A stretch of DNA of 7,982 bases. Source: an uncultured Paracoccaceae bacterium (GTDB lineage Bacteria; Pseudomonadota; Alphaproteobacteria; Rhodobacterales; Rhodobacteraceae). The stretch covers positions 1 to 7,982 of the forward strand of contig CALFYQ010000120.1 in assembly GCA_937952085.1 (NCBI GenBank), read 5' to 3'. Made by a program: the position numbers and the translations under genes. Shown one piece after another: positions 1-5,769 of the stretch (the stretch's first letter is position 1; every line of letters begins with the position of its first letter). The notes below the pieces were generated by a model. It had not been told where the DNA came from. It was given only the letters and a program-made list of their open reading frames with translations, and made no database searches.

Positions 1-1
1 G

Positions 2-628
2 CAGATTTCTGGCTCCTTCACGGTGGAAAGCGCGCAGCAGCTCGCGATCCTGCTTCGCGCCGGCGCGCTTCCCGCCTCGATCACCTTCGAGGAAGAGCGG
101 ACGGTGGGGCCGGGCCTCGGGGCCGACTCGATCGCCGCCGGCAAGATCGCCTCCGTCGTCGCCTTCGTCGCGGTCATGGTCTTCATGCTCGCGAGCTACG
201 GGCTCTTCGGCCTCTTCGCCAACATCGCACTGATGGTGAACGTGGCGTTGATCGTCGGCGTGCTTTCGCTGATCGGCGCGACGCTGACGCTGCCCGGCAT
301 CGCCGGCATCGTCTTGACGATCGGCATGGCGGTTGACGCAAACGTGCTGATCTTCGAGCGCATCCGGGAGGAGCTTCGCGGCGGCAAGGGCGCCGCCCGC
401 GCCATCGAGACGGGCTATGAGCGCGCGCTCTCCTCGATCATCGACGCCAACATCACCACGCTGATCGCCGCCCTCGTGCTCTTCTCGATGGGGTCGGGCC
501 CGGTCCGCGGCTTCGCGGTGACGCTTGGCATCGGCATCGTCACCTCCGTCTTCACCGCGGTGATGGTGACGCGGCTGATGGTCGCCACCTGGTATTCGGC
601 GCGGCGGCCGAAGACGCTGACGGTCTGA
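2..628 (+). CDS. secD: SecD, protein translocase subunit, C-terminal part (5' end outside window)
   Basis: SecD pairs with SecF in the inner membrane and uses the proton motive force to help complete SecYEG-driven export of proteins. Only the C-terminal 208 residues are present; the reading frame is open from base 2, so the GTG at 23 is an internal Val and not a start. The visible part begins with the end of the periplasmic domain (SGSFTVESAQQLAILLRAGA, typical of SecD) and continues through the membrane bundle. The RND-type signature GMAVDANVLIFERIREE is clear (about bases 322-375), with the conserved Asp thought to take part in proton coupling. Hydrophobic segments follow to the stop. secF starts 11 bp after the stop, as expected for a secDF operon. 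I am very sure of the identity; the length and start of the full gene cannot be judged here. Confidence 0.97.
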   Translation, partial: QISGSFTVESAQQLAILLRAGALPASITFEEERTVGPGLGADSIAAGKIASVVAFVAVMVFMLASYGLFGLFANIALMVNVALIVGVLSLIGATLTLPGIAGIVLTIGMAVDANVLIFERIREELRGGKGAARAIETGYERALSSIIDANITTLIAALVLFSMGSGPVRGFAVTLGIGIVTSVFTAVMVTRLMVATWYSARRPKTLTV

Positions 629-639
629 AAGGGGGCGCA

Positions 640-1602
640 ATGCGGTTCAAGCTGGTTCCCGAAGGCACCCATATTCCCTTCATCGGCTACGGCCGCCTCT
701 TCATCGCGATCTCGCTGGCGCTGATGCTGGCCTCGTCTATTTCCGTCGCCACCCGCGGGCTGAACTTCGGTGTGGATTTCCGCGGCGGCGCGCTGATCGA
801 GATTCGCACCGAGGGACCGGCCGACCTCGCCGCGATCCGCGCCGCGGTGGGCGGGCTCGGCCTCGGCGAGGTGACGGTGCAGGAATTCGGCGCGCCGGAC
901 GAGGTGCTGATCCAGATCGCCGCCGCGACCGAGGAGGAGGCGGAAGACGCGCCGACTCCGGATTCCCTCGTCATCCCCGCGCTCGTCGAGGCGGTCGGCC
1001 AGGTCGAGCTGCGCCGGGTCGAATATGTCGGGCCGAAGGTTTCGGGCGAGCTGATCGTCGCCGGCCTGCTCGCCGTCGGCCTCACCCTCGTCGCGGTGAT
1101 GGTCTATGTCTGGCTGCGGTTCGAGTGGCAGTTCGCGGTCGGCGCGGTCGCCTCGCTCTTCCATGACGTGCTGATCACGGTCGGGCTCTTCTCCGTTCTC
1201 CAGCTCGAATTCACGCTGCCGATCGTCGCCGCGCTCCTGACGATCATCGGCTATTCGATCAACGACACCGTGGTCGTCTACGACCGGATTCGCGAGAATC
1301 TCCGCCGCTACAAGACGATGCCGCTGGGCGAGCTCCTTGATCTCTCGATCAACGAGACGCTGGCGCGCACCACGATGACCTCCTTCACCACGCTGGTGGC
1401 GCTGGTGGCGCTCTACGCGCTGGGCGGCGAGGTGATCCGCGGCTTCACCTTCGCGATGATCTGGGGGATCGTGATCGGCACCTATTCCTCGATCTTCGTC
1501 GCGGCGATGATCGTGATGCTGCTTGGCGTGAAGCGGGACTGGTCGAAGACCGACGCGGAAGGCCCCAAGGGCGTGCAGTTCGGCGCGCCGGACGCGCCCT
1601 GA
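640..1602 (+). CDS. secF: SecF, protein translocase subunit
   Basis: This is a complete 320-residue SecF, normal length for the family, and the partner of SecD in the inner-membrane complex assisting the Sec translocon. The ATG at 640 is preceded by a G-rich ribosome binding site (GGGGG at 631-635). Residues 20-38 form the first membrane segment, followed by the SecF hallmark GVDFRGG (44-50). A periplasmic domain extends to about residue 135, where VGPKVSGEL introduces the second membrane segment. The membrane bundle contains YSINDTVVVYDRIREN, the SecF counterpart of the SecD DANVLIFERIRE motif with its conserved Asp. The acidic stretch TEEEAEDAPTPDS near residue 107 is a lineage-specific loop in the periplasmic domain. 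The stop overlaps the start of the next gene by one base (TGATG), so translation of the two is probably coupled. Confidence 0.98.
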   Translation: MRFKLVPEGTHIPFIGYGRLFIAISLALMLASSISVATRGLNFGVDFRGGALIEIRTEGPADLAAIRAAVGGLGLGEVTVQEFGAPDEVLIQIAAATEEEAEDAPTPDSLVIPALVEAVGQVELRRVEYVGPKVSGELIVAGLLAVGLTLVAVMVYVWLRFEWQFAVGAVASLFHDVLITVGLFSVLQLEFTLPIVAALLTIIGYSINDTVVVYDRIRENLRRYKTMPLGELLDLSINETLARTTMTSFTTLVALVALYALGGEVIRGFTFAMIWGIVIGTYSSIFVAAMIVMLLGVKRDWSKTDAEGPKGVQFGAPDAP

Positions 1603-1970
1603 TGCGCGTCTCGGAGCTCTCCTTCGAAGGGCCTCCGCCGATCGACTCCTACGGCGGCGGGGGCTTCCGCATCTCCGGCGAGTTCCGTGCCGGCCCGCTC
1701 CTGATGCTGCCCTCGGGCCCCGCGCCCTGGCCGCTGGAAGGCCGCCCGGAGGCGGGGAGCTTCGGCGCGGTGCTGGCCGAGGCGGGCGATCTCGACATCC
1801 TTCTCGTTGGCATGGGGGCGGAGGTCGCGCCGCTCGACCGGGGTGCGCGCGCGGCGCTCGAGGCGGCGGGAATCGGCGTCGAGATCATGTCCACCGGCTC
1901 CGCCTGCCGGACCTACAACGTGCTCCTTTCCGAAGGCCGCCGCGTCGGCGCCGCGCTCGTCGCGGTCTGA
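1602..1970 (+). CDS. Mth938-like (DUF498) domain protein
   Basis: This is a complete 122-residue soluble protein of the Mth938/DUF498 family, which includes archaeal Mth938 and the human proteins AAMDC and NDUFAF3, the latter a complex I assembly factor. The biochemical role of the bacterial members is not established. Family features are PPIDSYGGGGFRISG (12-26), a buried strand LDILLVGMGAE (about 64-74), and the C-terminal block with GVEIMSTGSACRTYNVL (about 92-108) followed by EGRRVGAALV. There is no signal peptide or membrane segment, so it should be cytoplasmic. It overlaps the secF stop by one base and has no separate ribosome binding site, so it is probably translated by coupling. A place after secF is common in Alphaproteobacteria and suggests a link to membrane-protein assembly, but that is inference from neighbourhood. 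Confidence 0.9.
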   Translation: MRVSELSFEGPPPIDSYGGGGFRISGEFRAGPLLMLPSGPAPWPLEGRPEAGSFGAVLAEAGDLDILLVGMGAEVAPLDRGARAALEAAGIGVEIMSTGSACRTYNVLLSEGRRVGAALVAV

Positions 1971-1976
1971 GCGTCG

Positions 1977-2002
1977 GGAACGGCGCCCGCGACTGGTTCG
2001 TT
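1977..2002 (+). promoter_or_regulatory. Candidate EcfG (general stress sigma factor) promoter of sodB
   Basis: GGAAC at 1977-1981 is followed by a 17-nt spacer and CGTT at 1999-2002. This is an exact match to the alphaproteobacterial EcfG (PhyR-NepR-sigmaEcfG) promoter pattern, GGAAC-N16/17-CGTT. It begins 7 bases after the stop of the Mth938-like gene, on the same strand as sodB, and would give a sodB leader of about 75 nt. The match to the published pattern is seen directly; use by EcfG is inference. Some Rhodobacterales lack EcfG, so the claim depends on the host. Confidence 0.55.
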
Positions 2003-2072
2003 TCCTGAATGCGGGGATGCGGCCGCCCGTGAAGGGGGCTATATCCCCGGACGGACGAAACTCCCGACAGAG

Positions 2073-2079
2073 AGAGGGA
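2073..2079 (+). promoter_or_regulatory. Ribosome binding site of sodB
   Basis: The purine run AGAGGGA lies 4 bases before the ATG at 2084. It fixes the sodB start, which agrees with the usual N-terminus of the family (FDLPDLPYPHDAL). Confidence 0.7.
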
Positions 2080-2083
2080 CCCA

Positions 2084-2695
2084 ATGGCATTCGATCTTCC
2101 CGATCTTCCCTATCCGCACGACGCGCTCGCCTCGGGCGGCATGTCCGAGGAGACGCTGAAGTTCCATCACGACCTCCACCACAAGGCCTATGCCGACAAC
2201 GGCGCCAAGCTGCTCGCCGGCTCGGGCCATGAGGGCAAGAGCCTCGAGGACATCGTGAGCGCGACCTACCAGAAAGGCGCGGTGGCCCAGTCCGGCCTCT
2301 TCAACAACGCCTCGCAGATGTGGAACCACAACGAGTTCTGGACGATGATGGGGCCGAAGGGCCGCGCCATGCCGTCCGAGCTCGAGGCCCGTCTCGTCGA
2401 CGCGTTCGGCTCGGTCCAGAAGTTCAAGGACGACTTCTGCGCCGCCGGCGCCGGCCAGTTCGGCTCGGGCTGGTGCTGGCTCGTCAAGGAGGGCGACGCG
2501 CTCAAGGTCACCAAGACCGAGAACGGCGTGAACCCGCTCTGCTTCGGCCAGACCGCGCTTCTCGGCTGCGACGTGTGGGAGCATTCCTACTACATCGACT
2601 TCCGCAACAAGCGGCCGGCCTATCTCACCAACTTCCTCGACAACCTGGTGAACTGGGAGAACGTCGCCGCGCGCCTCGCGAAGGCCGGCGGCTGA
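2084..2695 (+). CDS. sodB: Superoxide dismutase, iron type
   Basis: The product converts superoxide to oxygen and hydrogen peroxide in the cytoplasm. The protein is 203 residues, normal for the Fe/Mn family, with no signal peptide. The N-terminal helical domain begins FDLPDLPYPHDAL. The four metal ligands are present: His28 (LKFHHDLHH), His82 (MWNHNEFW), Asp163 and His167 (DVWEHSYYIDFRNKRPAYL). The active-site Gln is supplied from the N-terminal domain (Gln78, in SQMWNH), as in iron enzymes. The second-domain position where manganese enzymes carry Gln (around TENGVNPL, 145-152) has none. This points to Fe, although metal use within this family can be mixed. Four Cys (119, 131, 153, 162) are more than in E. 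coli SodB. It probably forms its own transcription unit from the EcfG-like promoter upstream and is followed by a strong stem-loop. Confidence 0.96.
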   Translation: MAFDLPDLPYPHDALASGGMSEETLKFHHDLHHKAYADNGAKLLAGSGHEGKSLEDIVSATYQKGAVAQSGLFNNASQMWNHNEFWTMMGPKGRAMPSELEARLVDAFGSVQKFKDDFCAAGAGQFGSGWCWLVKEGDALKVTKTENGVNPLCFGQTALLGCDVWEHSYYIDFRNKRPAYLTNFLDNLVNWENVAARLAKAGG

Positions 2696-2712
2696 CCCTG
2701 CTTGACCACTCA

Positions 2713-2736
2713 GGGCGGGCGCGCGAGCGTCCGCCC
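2713..2736 (+). terminator. Stem-loop after sodB, abutting the next start codon
   Basis: GGGCGGGCGC (2713-2722) pairs with GCGTCCGCCC (2727-2736) around a GCGA loop, giving ten pairs with one G-U. It starts 17 bases after the sodB stop and ends at the base before the ATG at 2737. There is no T-run, so it may act as a weak or factor-assisted terminator, as a 3' mRNA-stabilising structure, or as a block on translation of the following gene. The structure is seen directly; its function is inferred. Confidence 0.6.
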
Positions 2737-3441
2737 ATGAGCGAATCCGACCGCCCCATCGGCCCCGAACTTCCCGGCTTCACGCCGCCCCCGATCCCGC
2801 CCTGCGCGCCCATCGAGGGGACCTGGATGCGCCTCGTCCCGCTGGAGGAGGCCCATGCCGACGCCCTCTTCGCCGCCTACAAGGGCGCGGACGAGGTCTG
2901 GGACTATCTCTTCGACGGGCCCTGGGCCGACCCGGCCGCCTTCCGCGCCGACATCGCGAAGAAGGCCGCCTCGAAGGACCCGCTCTTCTTCGCCGTGATC
3001 GACAAGGCCGACGGCCAGCCGAAGGGCTACGCCTCCCTCATGCGGATCACGCCCGATCACGGCGTGATCGAGGTCGGCAACATCAACTGGTCTCCGCTGA
3101 TGCAGAAGACCCGGCTCGGCACGGAGGCGCTGCTCCGCTTCATGGCGCACTGCTTCGCGCTCGGCTACCGGCGCTTCGAGTGGAAGTGCAACCATCTCAA
3201 CGCGCCTTCGCGGAAGCTCGCCCAGCGTCTCGGCCTTTCCTATGAGGGCGTCTTCCGCGCCCACATGGTGGTGAAGGGCCGGAACCGCGACACCGCGTGG
3301 TATGCGGCGACCGAGGCCGACTGGCCGGCGCTGAAGGCCGCGCACGAAACCTGGCTCTCGCCGTCCAACTTCGACGCCTCGGGCGCGCAGAAGCAATCCC
3401 TCTCCGCGCTCACCCGGCCGCACCTCGTCGCGACCGGCTGA
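2737..3441 (+). CDS. GNAT family N-acetyltransferase (RimJ/RimL-like)
   Basis: This 234-residue cytoplasmic protein of the Acetyltransf_3 (RimJ/RimL-like) group would transfer an acetyl group from acetyl-CoA to an amine. The substrate cannot be read from sequence. The N-terminal part holds LPGFTPPPIPP and then EGTWMRLVPLEEAHADALFAAY, the first strand and helix of the fold. The acetyl-CoA loop is probably the QKTRLGTEA region (from residue 123), a variant of Q/RxxGxG/A. The C-terminal half has EWKCNHLNAPSRKLAQRLG and FRAHMVVKGRNRDTAWYA, as in a family of similar proteins common in Proteobacteria. ATG 2737 is chosen because family members carry the residues before MRLVPLE. However, no Shine-Dalgarno sequence precedes it, only the stem-loop. 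ATG 2827 has GAGGGG six bases upstream and is a possible shorter start. The stop overlaps the vsr start. Confidence 0.9.
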   Translation: MSESDRPIGPELPGFTPPPIPPCAPIEGTWMRLVPLEEAHADALFAAYKGADEVWDYLFDGPWADPAAFRADIAKKAASKDPLFFAVIDKADGQPKGYASLMRITPDHGVIEVGNINWSPLMQKTRLGTEALLRFMAHCFALGYRRFEWKCNHLNAPSRKLAQRLGLSYEGVFRAHMVVKGRNRDTAWYAATEADWPALKAAHETWLSPSNFDASGAQKQSLSALTRPHLVATG

Positions 3442-3833
3442 TGGAGCGGGCCGAGGTCATGCGCCGGGTCAAGGCGCGTGACACGAAGCCGGAGCTTTGT
3501 CTCCGGCGGCTCCTCCGCGACATCGGCCGCCCCGGCTACCGGCTCGACCGGAAGGACCTTCCGGGCCGGCCGGACGTCGCGTTCATCGGCCGCCGGCTCG
3601 CGCTCTTCGTGCATGGCTGCTTCTGGCACGGGCATGAGTGCAGGCGCGGCGCGCGGGCGCCGAAGGAGAACGCCGAATACTGGCGCGCCAAGATCGCCCG
3701 GAACCGGGCGCGGGACGCGGCCGCGCTCGCGGCGCTGGCCGAGCGCGGCTGGCGCGCCGAGGTGATCTGGGAATGCGAGATGAAGGACGAGGCGGCGCTC
3801 CGCGCGCGGCTCTCGGCCTTGCTGGCGGGGTAG
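3441..3833 (+). CDS. vsr: Very short patch repair (Vsr-type) mismatch endonuclease
   Basis: Vsr nicks DNA 5' of the T in T:G mismatches that arise when 5-methylcytosine deaminates, starting very short patch repair. The 130-residue protein keeps the family core: ARDTKPELCLRRLLR (12-26), LPGRPDVAF with catalytic Asp45, FVHGCFWHGHEC with His58 and His63, and GWRAEVIWECE (103-113). Aligned by eye to E. coli Vsr, Asp45 matches Asp51, His58 and His63 match His64 and His69, and Cys60, His65, Cys67 and Cys112 match the zinc ligands Cys66, His71, Cys73 and Cys117. The protein is shorter than E. coli Vsr (156 residues) at both ends and has only a few residues before the RDT motif. ATG 3441 overlaps the acetyltransferase stop (TGATG); ATG 3459 (Met7) is an alternative. 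No cytosine methyltransferase is next to it. Confidence 0.93.
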   Translation: MERAEVMRRVKARDTKPELCLRRLLRDIGRPGYRLDRKDLPGRPDVAFIGRRLALFVHGCFWHGHECRRGARAPKENAEYWRAKIARNRARDAAALAALAERGWRAEVIWECEMKDEAALRARLSALLAG

Positions 3834-3838
3834 GTGTT

Positions 3839-3860
3839 GCGGCCGCCCGAAGGCGGCCGC
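3839..3860. terminator. Stem-loop downstream of vsr (first of two)
   Basis: GCGGCCGCC (3839-3847) and GGCGGCCGC (3852-3860) form a perfect 9-bp stem with a CGAA loop, six bases after the vsr stop. It lies between convergent genes, so it could end transcription from either side. No T-run follows on either strand, as is common in high-GC genomes. Confidence 0.65.
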
Positions 3861-3891
3861 GGCCCGGCCCTTCACGGGGAGCGGCCGGGCC
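3861..3891. terminator. Stem-loop downstream of vsr (second of two)
   Basis: GGCCCGGCC (3861-3869) and GGCCGGGCC (3883-3891) form a perfect 9-bp stem with a 13-nt loop, directly adjoining the first hairpin. On the minus strand it lies about 30 bases past the stop of the small ORF at 3921-4058, so the pair may serve as a bidirectional terminator. Confidence 0.6.
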
Positions 3892-3920
3892 ACGCGCTCG
3901 CCCCGCGCATTCGGTTCGGA

Positions 3921-4058
3921 TCAGCCTTTCGGCGCCGTCGTGCCGCCTGTCGCCGGGTGGCCGATCCCGGGCGCATCGCCCGTCGCGCCGCCTCTCGCGG
4001 CGTCGAGCGCGTCGTCCTCCATCCCATGCGGTTTCGGCGGTTCCGGCTTCCCTCGCAT
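3921..4058 (-). CDS. Small hypothetical protein (45 residues) with double-glycine leader-like motif
   Basis: I do not recognise this gene. The ORF runs from ATG at 4058 to TGA at 3921-3923 and is preceded by GGAGAG with a 6-nt spacer, one of the best ribosome binding sites in the window. Third codon positions are mostly G or C, like the neighbouring genes. The peptide begins MRGKPEPPKPHGM, then has the acidic helix-like stretch EDDALDAARGG (residues 14-24), and ends with a Gly/Thr/Pro/Ala-rich tail finishing TTAPKG. There is no membrane segment, Cys or signal peptide. DDALDAARGG resembles the LxxxxLDxxxGG end of double-glycine leaders in bacteriocin-like precursors, but no peptidase, transporter or modifying enzyme is nearby. 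It lies 143 bp downstream of mlaF on the same strand and is followed by the paired stem-loops. It could be a real small protein of unknown role or a chance ORF. Confidence 0.5.
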   Translation of the reverse strand: MRGKPEPPKPHGMEDDALDAARGGATGDAPGIGHPATGGTTAPKG

Positions 4059-4201
4059 CGCGGTCTCTCCGACCTTTCGTTCCCTGCCGGAAAGATAGGG
4101 GCGGACGGGCCGATGCGGATGCGCGAAATCTCACGCGCCTTGCGCGGCCCACGGGCGCGCCCTGCGCCGCTCAGGGCCAGTTCGACCGGCGCCGGCGCGC
4201 T
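4059..4201. other. Intergenic stretch between mlaF and the small ORF
   Basis: This is 143 bases with no coding sequence that I can support. A 6-bp stem (GCCCTG at 4159-4164 with CAGGGC at 4172-4177, 7-nt loop) lies about 25 bases past the mlaF stop on the minus strand and is a weak terminator candidate. I see no convincing promoter for the small ORF; only a CTATCTT stretch resembles a -10 element, without a matching -35. Confidence 0.4.
4065..4070 (-). promoter_or_regulatory. Ribosome binding site of the small minus-strand ORF
   Basis: On the minus strand this reads GGAGAG, six bases before the ATG at 4058. It is close to the anti-Shine-Dalgarno complement and is the main support for translation of the 45-codon ORF. 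Confidence 0.5.
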
Positions 4202-4972
4202 CTAGCGCACCGCCTCAATCGGGCCCTCGCCGCGGCCGTGGATGAACTGGTCGAGCGCGGCGTCGCCGGAATTCTCGATGTCGCCGACCGGGCCGCACCA
4301 CTGCACCTTGCCTTCGTGGATCATCGCCACGCGGTCCGCGATCTCCCGCACCGAACGCATGTCATGGGTGATGGTGATGGCGGTGGCGCCGATCTCGCTC
4401 ACGAGCGACCGGATGAGCTGGTTGATGACGGTCGCCATGATCGGGTCGAGCCCGGCCGTCGGCTCGTCGAAGAAGATGATCTCGGGCTCGGCGGCGATGG
4501 CGCGGGCGAGGCCGACGCGCTTCTGCATGCCGCCCGAAAGCTCGGCCGGGTAGAGGTCCGCCACTTCCGGCTTGAGGCCGACGCGGCGGAGCTTCTCCAC
4601 CGCGATCTCCCGCGCCTCCGCGGCGGGCCGCTTCATCCGTCCCTGGAGGAGCCGGAAGGCGACGTTTCGCCAGACCGGCATCGAATCGAAGAGGGCGCCG
4701 CCCTGGAACAGCATCCCGAACCGCTCCAGCAGCGCATCCCGCTTCGCGCCGCGCGCGCCGAGGATCGAGACGCCGTCGACGAGGATGTCCCCGGCATCGG
4801 GCTCGACGAGGCCGATGATGGTCTTGATCGTGACCGACTTGCCGGTGCCGGAGCCGCCGATCACCACGAGGCTTTCGCCCTTCGCCACGGTCAGGTCGAC
4901 GCCGCGCAGCACCCGGTTCCGGCCGAACGCCTTCTCCACCCCCCGCATCTCGATCTTCGGCGTCCCGGTCAT
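4202..4972 (-). CDS. mlaF: ABC transporter ATP-binding protein, MlaF-like
   Basis: This 256-residue ATPase would power an MlaE-type permease moving phospholipids (or a related lipid) across the inner membrane for outer-membrane maintenance. All ABC motifs are intact: Walker A GGSGTGKS (39-46), Q-loop MLFQGGALFDSM (87-98), signature ELSGGMQKRVGLARAI (144-159), Walker B IIFFDEPTAGLDP (165-177) and the switch His202 in THDM. The FQGGALFDSM and LSGGMQKRV forms are typical of the MlaF/Ttg2A subgroup. The ATG overlaps the permease stop by four bases (ATGA), with only a weak ribosome binding site, so translation is probably coupled. MlaF normally works with MlaE, MlaD (an MCE protein) and sometimes MlaB; neither MlaD nor MlaB follows here. 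The gene is the last clear member of this minus-strand operon. Confidence 0.93.
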   Translation of the reverse strand: MTGTPKIEMRGVEKAFGRNRVLRGVDLTVAKGESLVVIGGSGTGKSVTIKTIIGLVEPDAGDILVDGVSILGARGAKRDALLERFGMLFQGGALFDSMPVWRNVAFRLLQGRMKRPAAEAREIAVEKLRRVGLKPEVADLYPAELSGGMQKRVGLARAIAAEPEIIFFDEPTAGLDPIMATVINQLIRSLVSEIGATAITITHDMRSVREIADRVAMIHEGKVQWCGPVGDIENSGDAALDQFIHGRGEGPIEAVR

Positions 4973-5754
4973 GCCGCGAAGAAGATCTCGTTGAGGAGGT
5001 AGTTGGCGGCGAGGATCAGGATCGAGGCGGAAACGACGGCGTTGGTCGTCGCCCGGCCCACGCCCTGCGCGCCGCGGCCCGAATGATAGCCCTGGTAGCA
5101 GCCCATCAGCGCGATGATGAAGCCGAAGACGGCGGCCTTCCAGAGCCCGGAGGAGATGTCCGCCGTGGTCAGGAAATCCCAGGTGTTCCGCACATAGGTC
5201 GCGCCGTTGAAGCCGAGCCGCGCGGTGCCGACGGCGTAGCCGCCGAGAATGCCGATCACGTCGCCGACGAAGGCGAGAAGCGGCATCGCCAGCGTGGCGG
5301 CGAGAAGCCGCGGCGCGACGAGATACTTGTGGGGATTGGTCGAGAGGGTCGTCAGCGCGTCGATCTGCTCGGTCACCCGCATGGTGCCGAGCTCGGCCGC
5401 GATGGAGGCGGAGACGCGCCCGGCCACCATCAGCCCGCCGAGCACCGGCCCAAGCTCCCGCACCATGCCGATGGCGACGATGGAGGGCACCACCGATTCC
5501 GCATTGAAGCGCGAGCCGCCGATATAGATCTGCAAGGCCAGCGCCGCGCCGGTGAAGAAGGCCGTCAGCCCCACCACCGGCAGCGAGTAATAGCCGATCC
5601 GCATGAGCTGCCCGCCCAGTTCCCCCGGATACCAGGGCGGGCGGAAGACGTGGCTCGTCGCGCTGGCGGCGAAGATGGCGAGCCGGCCCGTCGCGGCGCA
5701 GAGCCCGAGCACGGCGGCGCCGATGGCGGCGAGGAATCCCTGGACTGCGGTCAT
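4969..5754 (-). CDS. mlaE: ABC transporter permease, MlaE family
   Basis: This 261-residue inner-membrane permease of the MlaE/YrbE family forms the channel partner of the ATPase encoded next to it. The family signature is strong: residues running from VRELGPVLGGLMVAGR to ASIAAELGTMRVTEQIDAL, with the N-terminal block containing PWYPGELGGQLMRIGYYSLP before it. Hydrophobic segments appear near the N-terminus, around VVGLTAFFTGAALAL, in the ELGP region, around LLAATLAMPLLAFVGDVIGI, around AVFGFIIALMGCYQGY, and at the C-terminus (SASILILAANYLL), consistent with about five to six membrane helices. The ATG at 5754 has AAGGGAG five bases upstream, a good ribosome binding site that fixes the start. 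It lies 15 bp after the alr stop, so it is probably cotranscribed with alr. The substrate is inferred from the family. Confidence 0.94.
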   Translation of the reverse strand: MTAVQGFLAAIGAAVLGLCAATGRLAIFAASATSHVFRPPWYPGELGGQLMRIGYYSLPVVGLTAFFTGAALALQIYIGGSRFNAESVVPSIVAIGMVRELGPVLGGLMVAGRVSASIAAELGTMRVTEQIDALTTLSTNPHKYLVAPRLLAATLAMPLLAFVGDVIGILGGYAVGTARLGFNGATYVRNTWDFLTTADISSGLWKAAVFGFIIALMGCYQGYHSGRGAQGVGRATTNAVVSASILILAANYLLNEIFFAA

Positions 5755-5769
5755 GCGGCTCCCTTGCGG

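Noticed and set aside
2036..2049. GGGGCTATATCCCC as an operator or -10 region of sodB
   Set aside because: Only the outer four bases are symmetric and no matching -35 lies at proper spacing; the EcfG-like site upstream is a better promoter candidate.
2093..2110. 9-bp tandem repeat (GATCTTCCC twice) at the start of sodB
   Set aside because: It encodes DLPDLP, which matches the usual N-terminus of iron superoxide dismutases, so it needs no special explanation.
4079..4083. GGAAC on the minus strand upstream of the small ORF as a second EcfG promoter
   Set aside because: No CGTT lies 16-18 bases downstream, and the position would put the -10 region at the start codon.
3583..4152. 189-codon minus-strand ORF over vsr and the gap
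   Set aside because: Arg-rich composition, antisense to vsr, no ribosome binding site; it is in a different frame from the better-supported 45-codon ORF.
3638..5002. 454-codon plus-strand ORF across the gap and mlaF
   Set aside because: It is antisense to mlaF, runs through the two stem-loops, is rich in Arg/Ala/Gly/His/Asp as expected of a GC-rich shadow frame, and has no recognisable family.
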